Below, piece after piece: positions 56,771-64,000 of a stretch of DNA of 64,000 nt (within the stretch, counting starts at the first letter, position 1; every line of letters begins with the position of its first letter). This stretch comes from Chlorocebus sabaeus. Taxonomy: Eukaryota; Chordata; Mammalia; Primates; Cercopithecidae. The notes below the pieces were generated by a model, which was not told the DNA's origin, made no database searches, and saw only the letters and a list, made by a program, of their open reading frames with translations. A program made the position numbers and the translations under genes. The stretch covers positions 45,943,832 through 46,007,831 of the forward strand of contig NC_132930.1 in assembly GCF_047675955.1 (NCBI RefSeq), written 5' to 3'.

Positions 56771-59570
56771 CGAAGCTGGGTATGGCTTGGGGGGTGCGGT
56801 CCCCCCGATCACTGGGGCCATTTGTGCTAAGACCAGTGCACTGCCACGGCCCCTGAGTCCAGCACATCCTCGCGCCATGTGTCCCCGGACCGTGGTCCAC
56901 CCCAGCCAGCAGCGCCCTAGCTCTCCCAACCAGGCAGCAGATGAGGATGTGCCAGATGAGGAACTGAGGCCAGGGCAGGTGGCTAAACCCCACTCCAGAG
57001 TAGGCACGGACATGGGACCCAGAGTGCCCTCAGGCACCATGTTGGGAGCTGGATGGGCACTGAGGGTGAGGTGGGACCCCTTTCTGAAGGAGGGACCTGG
57101 TGTCTGCTCCTGTACCCTATGGTGGGTGCCCACCATCTCCCCAGCCCACACTTTCCTTGGACAGCCCCTCAGTGACCCACTTTCTCCCCAAAATGGGCTG
57201 GATCTGCCTCTAGGTGTTTTCTGTCTCCATCCCAGGCTTTCCTGACACCGGCTGGTGCCATCCAAGCCTCCTGCAGGGTCAGCAGATTTGCAAACCACAG
57301 GTTTCTCCAATTTCTTTGGAGAAAAAATAAAAAAGGAAAAAAGAAAGATGGAAATAATTTTCCAAAGTATTATGTTTCTTCCCAATCGATCAAGGCCACC
57401 AGGCCTGGCAATGGCCCCAGCCTTGTCGAGCAACAGAGCTTGGTGACACCCCGGGATGAGCCGGGGAGGTTTGGGTGTCCAGCATGGGAAGTAGTTCCTA
57501 TCCGGGGCCACTGCCAGGACGGGAGCATCTCCAGAAGCTGCCAGGAGGGATCTGGCCCAGTGAGGTGGGCGGGGAAGCTCGTGTCTACCCCTGCACGGAG
57601 GGCAGGGCCCCTGTCTTCACAGGGTAGGGGAGGGATCACTGCTTTTCAGGTATGAAGCCAGGGTCTGGAGGCCTCTCTAAACCAGCTCGGTGGCCACCAT
57701 CAAAGTTCCTTCTCTTTGACCAGAGTTTCCAGAGCCTGTTAGGGGACCAGCCCCAGCAACCCTGCCCCACCCTGACTCCTGACAGGCCCGGGTCCTGCAC
57801 CACCAGTGTCAGGGACAAGCAGTCAGGGCCCACAGCTTTTCGGGAAGGGAAAGACACGTGAGGAACCTGGTGTCCATGAGGCCCCCGGGTTTGGGGCAGG
57901 GCCATGAGGCTCCCAGCCCGGCATGGGGCCCACCTGTGCTGAGGACCTGACAGAAGGTCGCTGGCCATCCTTCAGGGACACGGTGGAGCACACAGTCACA
58001 ACAGCATGGCTGTCAAACCCTATCTGCCTGAGTCACCACAGGCTGTTCAGCCAGAATCCCAGCGGGCAGGCGGGGCAGGGCTGCACCTGAGAGCCCTCCG
58101 TCGTGCGGTCTCTGAGCACACCCACCTGCCCCTCGGTGCCCACTGAGCTCTGGCTTTGTTTGGTCCTGTTCTGGTTCAGCCAGGAACAGGACCTCCGCCC
58201 CATGAGTCATCCCCATTACAGAAGCCTCGACACCCCTCCGTGTCCCGCTCCTTCCTCTGGGCACTCATCTGTCCCTACCCTGTCCCCCAATGTGGGGAGA
58301 GGCACCTGCTCACATGGCCCTGGGAGGACAGTAGTGCCAGCAGCTGGTGAGGTCACGTCTCCGCGGCCCGTGACTGCTGCTCTCACTGACCTGGCGTCGG
58401 CCGCTGCCAGCAGCCACTCTTGGGCTCCACCCAGGACCCCTCTGAAACTACGGACTACAGGGCTGGAGTGCCCAGGGTCCTGGACCTGCTCCCCTCAGCA
58501 GCTGGGCTCTGCACCTCCACATCTCAGCATCACTGGACAGACTCTGAGGGGGCCTGTGGGACCCTGTGGGCACCTCCCTCTGCATCATGGTCCAGGAGCC
58601 TCACCTCGCCTGCTGCAGCCCACAGGGCACAGGGAGGTGCCGGGCAGTACGGGAGCCCACCACTGCTCCTCACACTCCCCAGGCCATGCACCATCACCTG
58701 GCCCTTCCCTAGGGCCTGATGGGCAGAGAAGGCCCATTGCTTCTTCAGAAGCATCCCAAAGTGGGAACTCCAGTCTGGTGACCCTTCCCTAGAGGAAGCA
58801 GGGAAGGAGGCTGACCCTCTGCTGCCCCAGGCAGCCTCCCTGGGCTCCTGCCTGTCTTTGTTTCTAAGGCTCTTGTATGCTTCCCAGTGGACATTTAGGT
58901 TCCTCCAGAGACAGACAGACTAGAATCGGGCTCCCCCTGGATTTAACCTTGCAGAATCCAATCACTGTGAGTGGTGGGAGTCACTGTAAGCTCTCCTCAC
59001 CGGGATCCCTGCAGCTCCCACCCACCAATGGGCACACAGGGGCAGAGAGGCAGTCCTTGGTCATAGCTTAAATCTCTGTGTCCTGTGGAGGTGGTTTCAA
59101 CTGTCACCATCTTCATTGCTATACCTATTATCCCACAGACACAAACTCTTAGTAAATGCATGGCTACCTACAGCATTTGGCCTGTGCCCACCTGTGGGAA
59201 GATGGTCTCAACTCCCCTTGGTTCCCAAGCACCAGACATGTCACAGAATTAAGGAAGGAAGCACAGGTCTTCTAGTGCTTATGATCAGGCCCCAACCTGG
59301 CAACTGAGGTTTGGACCTGAGGGCAGAAGAGGGTGGGGTTGTCAAAGGCTGTGATCTCCTGGGAGATGCCCCAGCTAGGGCTGAAATAGACATTTCACAA
59401 CCACCTGGCTTCTTACACCCCAGGGACTTTCTCTCTGAGCTCCCTGCGCTGACTAGCAATGATGCAGCTGTGCCACTGGACCAGGATATATGTGTATGTA
59501 TATGCATGGGTATGCAATGTATATGCACCCTACACCCTGACGTGTTCCCCAAAAGGTGGAAGAATGGCTA
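56771..59570. other. Single-copy DNA, nothing recognised
   Basis: Frames of up to 330 codons run from the minisatellite into this stretch, but none shows a protein family or a believable start. An A-rich patch lies at 57318-57350. No repeat family recognised. Confidence 0.4.
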
Positions 59571-59575
59571 AAAGT

Positions 59576-59680
59576 AAAAAAGAAGAAAAGGAAAAGAGAG
59601 GAGGGGAAGGGAGGGGAGGGGAGGGGAGGGGAGGGGAGGAGAGGAGAAGAGAGGAGAGGAGAGGAAAGGAAAGGAAAGGT
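59576..59680 (+). repeat. Polypurine tract (GGGGA/GGAAA)n
   Basis: Runs of 'gaggggaggggagggg' type sequence at about 59605-59640 are followed by GGAGA and GGAAA units. At least four runs of three or more G in close order meet the usual G-quadruplex rule. It leads into A/T-rich DNA and then the GATA array. Confidence 0.9.
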
Positions 59681-59689
59681 TGTATACAG

Positions 59690-59810
59690 ATCTCTCTATG
59701 TATATATTTTATATTTATCTATACACACTGAGAAAGAGCCAGATATTTATAGATATTTATTTCTACTGTCTTTATCTATATCTTATTTACATGTACTTAT
59801 ATCTTTAGAC
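59690..59810. other. A/T-rich junction before the GATA array
   Basis: Text of the 'tatatattttatatttatct' type without repeat family. Probably the decayed edge of the array. Confidence 0.4.
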
Positions 59811-60205
59811 AGATGGTAGGTAGGTAGGTAGAGAGATGATAGATAGATAATAGAAAGATAGAAAGATAATATCTTCTATAGATAGAAAGATAGAAAGATA
59901 ATATCTTCTATCTTTCTGTATATCTAATATCAGTCTATCTATCTCTACCATAGATAGAGATAGACTGATATTAGATATATAGAAAGATAGAAGATAGAGA
60001 GCTAGAAATAGTAGATAGATGATAGATAGTAGATAGAAGATAGATGATAGATAATGATGATAGATAGAAGATAGATAATAGATAGATAATATAGATAGAT
60101 AGATAGATGACAGATAATATAGATAGATAGAACACAGATGATAGATATGATGATAGATAGAAGATAGATGATAGATAGATAATACAGGTACGTAGATAGA
60201 TGATT

Positions 60206-60248
<43 letters not shown>

Positions 60249-61410
60249 GGTAGAGATAGATAGATTGATATTAGATACATAGAAAGACAGAAGATAGATA
60301 GCTAGAGATACTAGATAGATGATAGATAGAAGATAGATAATATAGATAGATAGAAGACAGCAAGATGATAGATAAAGATAGATGATGATGATAGATAAAG
60401 AAAGATAGATGATAGATAGATAATATAGATAGATGATAGATAAGATAGATAGATGATAGCTAAGATAGATAGACAGATGATAGATAGATAGATGGTAGAG
60501 ATAGATTGATATTAGATATATAGAAAGGTAGAAGACAGATAACTAGAGATAGTAGATAGATAATAGCTAGATAGATAATAGAAGATAGATAGGTAGATCA
60601 TAGATAATAGACAGATGATAGATAATGATGATAGAAGATAGATAGATGATAGATAATATAGATAGATAGATGATAGATAATGATGATAGAAGATAGATGA
60701 TAGATGATTGATAGATGATTGATAGATGATAGATAGATAGATAGATAGATGGTAGAGATAGGTAGATTGATATTAGATACATAGAAAGACAGAAGATAGA
60801 TAGCTAGAGATAGTAGATAGATGATAGATAGAGGATAGATAATATAGATAGATAGAAGACAGCAAGATGATAGATAAAGATAGATGATGATGATAGATAA
60901 AGAATGATAGATAGATGATAGATGATAGATAGATAATATAGATAGATGATAGATAAGATAGATGATAGCTAAGATAGATAGATAGATGATAGATAGATAG
61001 ATGGTAGAGATAGATTGATATTAGGTATATAGAAAGGTAGAAGACAGATAACTAGAGATAGTAGATAGATAATAGCTAGATAGATAATAGAAGATAGATA
61101 GGTAGATCATAGATAATAGACAGATGATAGATAATGATGATAGAAGATAGATAGATGATAGATAATATAGATAGATAGACGATAGATAATGATGATAGAA
61201 GATAGATGATAGATAATATAGATAGATAGATGATAGATACATAATGATGATAGATAGATGATAGATAGATACCACAGATAGGTAGATAGGTAATATAGAT
61301 AGATAGATGATAGATGATTAATAGATAGATGATAGACAGATGGATAGATGATAGATGATTGATAGGTGATTGATAGATGATAGATAGATAGATGGATGGA
61401 TAGATAGATG

Positions 61411-61457
<47 letters not shown>

Positions 61458-61464
61458 GATAGAT
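59811..61464 (+). repeat. (GATA)n composite array, 1.65 kb, with higher-order units
   Basis: GATA and variants (GATG, GACA, AATA) fill the interval. A marker 'ggtagagata' occurs at 60249, 60494, 60751 and 61003. Blocks after 60249 and 60751 share 'cagaagatagatagctagag' and 'gaagacagcaagatgataga'. Blocks after 60494 and 61003 share 'aggtagaagacagataacta' and 'gatcatagataatagacaga'. The order is therefore A-B-A'-B' with a period of about 502-509 bp. A pure (GATA) run closes the array at about 61415-61458. Confidence 0.95.
59902..59996. repeat. Inverted repeat inside the GATA array, 37-bp arms
   Basis: The arm at 59902-59938 is the reverse complement of 59960-59996 with one mismatch in 37, across a 21-base loop. 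The left arm is on the TATC strand, so part of the array is flipped. Confidence 0.9.
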
Positions 61465-62690
61465 TAACAAGGTGTGTCCACACCCTGACCCCTGAGCTGG
61501 TGAACGTGCCCTCACATGGCCGAGGCTGTGAGGAGGCTCACATTTCACGCTGGACACTTGGGACCGCTTGCTGCCCTCGGAGCTGCTCTAGTTCACAGCA
61601 GCCCACCAGACAGAGGGAAGCTGCCGCACCTGGGGCCTCTGTCCTAGTGGGGAGGGCAGGTCGAGACAAGAGGGACACGTGGAGAAAAGAGGGCATTGTG
61701 TAGACGCTTCTCTGTGCTATGGAGGAAAATGAAACGGGAAGGGGCTGAGAGGTGTGGCGTGGGGGCCGTTGCTTACAAAAGGTGCTCAAAAGAGGTCACA
61801 TTAGAGGGGGGTGTAGGAAATGGGGTTGGCCGCACGTTTCTGGGGACCGCCTTCCCAGCAGGGGGGCAGCAAGAGCATGGATGTGGCGCATCAGGTGGGA
61901 GCTGCTTCCAGGCCCCACCTCCAGTCCAGGCCCTGTGGTGGCGAGACTGGAAGGACCCATGCCCTGTCCCAGCCATCCCATTGTCAGCCACACAGCCTGA
62001 GGCTTGGCGTGGAGCCCACTGGCTGCTCATGAGCCAAGACCAGCTGAAGGGTCCCCCCCAGAGGCTGTTTCAATAACCCAGTGGAAAGGCGCCGGGCTGG
62101 GACCCACACAGCCGGCCATAGAGGCAGCGAGAAGCTGCAGGGAGCAGGGTGATTGGGAGCTCAGGGGTGGATGTGAGGAGTCTCAGGGCTTATCCCACAT
62201 GCCATAGAGCTGCCAGGCAGGCAGATTTGAGATTCCAGCTTTCAGGGGAGCTCCAGGTGGAAACTAGAAACTGGAGCTTACAGAAAAGAGCTCTTACTTT
62301 AAGCCATGAGACTGGGCAGAGAGCCGAGGGAAGGAGGGGTGGAGAAGGAGGACAGGCGAGGTTGGCCTTCTGGGTCCCTCCAATACCGAGTGTTCCAGAT
62401 GAGACGCCTGCGAAAGTGACCTCGAGGAGCAGCTGGGAGAAGGAGAACTTGGAGGGCGAAGTCAGGCACACAGAAGCAGGGCTTGGACCTGCTGAGGCTC
62501 AGGCCCGACGGGGACCAGGCTTAGCCCTGGTGGAGATGGGAGGTCCTCGGGTCAGGACCAGGGTGGTCAGCTGCAGGGGATGGAGGAGGGCCCGGGGAAC
62601 GGAGCCCAGCAAAATGGCTGCCTTGAAAGAGCTGTGTTCAAGAGCCACGGACAGGAGGGCTGCTGACAAAGGCACTGGGTGACCACAGTG
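61465..62690. other. Single-copy GC-rich DNA
   Basis: No repeat or exon recognised. Confidence 0.4.
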
Positions 62691-62694
62691 GCTC

Positions 62695-63420
62695 CCATTT
62701 GGTTTTGTATTTTGACTGAGGGGAAATTCCCCTCAATGTAATACAAACCATGTAAGATTCCCCATAGTGTAATCCGAACAATTTTCTAGTGTACAAGTCG
62801 GTGGCATTTAGTGCATTCGAAGGGTGGGCAACTCCCACCTCTATTCCGTTCTGAAGCATTTTCTTCTCCCCAGAAGGAGACCCCATCCCCATCAAGCAGT
62901 CACGCCCCATCTCCCCGCAGCCTCTGGCAACCACCAATCTGCTTTCTGACTGTGGACTCCCCTGTTCTGGACCTTTCGTGGAGGTGGAATCTGTGGCATG
63001 CGGCCTGGCTCCTCTCACTCAGCGCAGGGCCTCAGGCTCCCTCCCTGCCGCAGGGGGAAGGGGTTGGATTTCCTTCCTGGAGGTGGCCGCTATCCCTACC
63101 TACTGTCCCTGCTGCAGCGGACGGATTTCTACCTGGAGGTGGCCGCCACCCCTCCCTGCTGTCCCTGCTGCCGCGGGTGGATTTCCTTCCTGGAGGTGAC
63201 CGCCGTCCCTCCCTGCTGACCCTGCTGAGCAGGCGGATTTCCTTCCTGGTAGCGGCCGCCATCCTGCCGCACAGATAGGCAACGTTTCTCAGTCTGCTCA
63301 CTTGCTGAGAGCCACAAATCGTTTCTCCCCTGTGGTTACTGTGAGTGGTGCTGCTGTGAATTGCGTGGACGAACACCTGCTTGGGTCCCTGCCTTGCACT
63401 CCCTGGGGTGTCCCCCGTGC
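62695..63420 (-). mobile_element. Ancient L1 3' region, reverse orientation, with a minisatellite inside
   Basis: Plus-strand phrases are 'gtacaagtcggtggcattta', 'cagcctctggcaaccaccaa', 'tctgctttctgactgtggac', 'ctgttctggacctttcgtgg', and, after the minisatellite, 'gtgagtggtgctgctgtgaa' and 'acctgcttgggtccctgcc'. They match reversed old L1 3' sequence in order on both sides of 63066-63275. Confidence 0.8.
63066..63275. repeat. Minisatellite, 56-57-bp unit, about 3.7 copies
   Basis: Units start 'ggatttcc' or 'ggatttct' at 63066, 63123, 63179 and 63235. Each carries 'tggaggtggccgc' or a variant and 'ctccctgctg' or a variant. The array occupies the place where the L1 would normally read through the 'attccatt' region. 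Confidence 0.9.
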
Positions 63421-64000
63421 AGTGCGGTGGCCAGGTGGGACAGGGTTTCAGAAATGAAAGCACCGACAGCTTGTCTGGGGAGGAGAAAGGTCTGGGAGAG
63501 AGGAAAGTCCAAGGGTGCAGCAGAGAGGGGCAAGCCGAGAGGGTGGGGGACCAGGGTCGGGGCGCAGTGCAGGGGGCTGCAGCAGAGGCAGAAGTGTGGT
63601 GGCGTGGTGGGGAGGATGGTTAGGAGGACTGAATGCCTTCCCCAGCCTTCTCCATCCCACTGTGACCCAGCTGCTCCCTTGCCCACACCTGTGGCTGGAT
63701 CTGGAGAAGGGAGGCCCCCCAAGTAGGGTGGGTCAGGGTCCTTCCAGTGCCCTCCCAGCGCCCGGCAGCTCCTCCCGTAAGTAGCGCTTCCTCCCCTTCC
63801 TGCCCCCTCCCCTTTTCCTCCCACCTGACTGCTCCCTTTCCGCCAGCAGCCCCGGGGCACTGGGGCTTCATCCCTGGGGCTCCCTGCTCTGCCCCCAGCT
63901 TTGTGAATACCCTGTTCCATGCTCTTCTCACATTCAAGTCACCCTCTCTGAATGTGCCCTCCCGCCAGGCCCAGCGAAGGTGGTGAGACTGGGAGAGAGG
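63421..64000. other. GC-rich single-copy DNA to the window end
   Basis: No repeat or exon recognised. Confidence 0.4.

Noticed and set aside
56187..57511. Frames of 268 and 330 codons over the 30-bp minisatellite
   Set aside because: Their openness is explained by the 30-bp unit lacking stops; no domain, no splice or start evidence, and three long frames overlap on both strands.

Overview
The window is primate nuclear DNA, almost certainly human. The main evidence is the SINE content: an AluY-like element with a target-site duplication (12670-12992), an AluS-like element (54554-54846), older AluJ-like copies, and many MIR, L2, ancient L1, ERVL/MaLR LTR and hAT-Charlie remnants. I found no protein-coding gene, rRNA, tRNA or CRISPR array that I can support. 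The open frames present are short, overlap one another on both strands, lie in GC-rich or tandemly repeated DNA, and show no recognisable protein family. The window is best read as intergenic or deep intronic DNA. The high GC content and the density of minisatellites resemble distal chromosome arms (inference).

Layout. 1-8.6 kb: GC-rich single-copy DNA with a MER5A element, an MLT1 LTR, a small 50-bp tandem duplication and a TTAGG-rich degenerate repeat. 8.6-9.4 kb: 3' end of an old L1 on the plus strand. 10.4-14.0 kb: a minus-strand ancient L1 whose middle segment is inverted and carries the AluY. 14-20.9 kb: LTR fragments, including a minus-strand MLT2 with a (TG)22 tract, and a diverged pair of direct repeats. 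20.9-22.4 kb: L1 remnant with two Alu pieces. 22.4-31.1 kb: mostly single-copy DNA with MIR pieces, a possible short piggyBac-type element, a 30-bp C-rich minisatellite and a 140-bp inverted duplication. 31.1-32.3 kb: a 570-bp polypyrimidine tract next to a solo LTR. 32.3-44.8 kb: single-copy DNA, a 23-bp minisatellite, L1/HAL1-like DNA and an MLT2 LTR. 44.8-47.0 kb: a CA-rich minisatellite and two MLT2 LTRs. 49.5-50.2 kb: a 20-copy minisatellite with three-unit periodicity. 53.6-54.9 kb: a GGAT array and an inverted Alu pair. 56.5-56.8 kb: a 30-bp minisatellite. 59.6-61.5 kb: a G-rich purine tract followed by a 1.65-kb GATA array with about 500-bp higher-order units and a 37-bp-arm inverted repeat. 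62.7-63.4 kb: an ancient L1 with a 56-57-bp minisatellite inside it.

No gene pathway can be described. The interest here is structural: several tandem arrays appear to have grown inside older transposons, several show higher-order organisation, and some tracts could form non-B DNA or long RNA hairpins. Repeat families were assigned by recognising consensus features by eye, so names below the class level are provisional.
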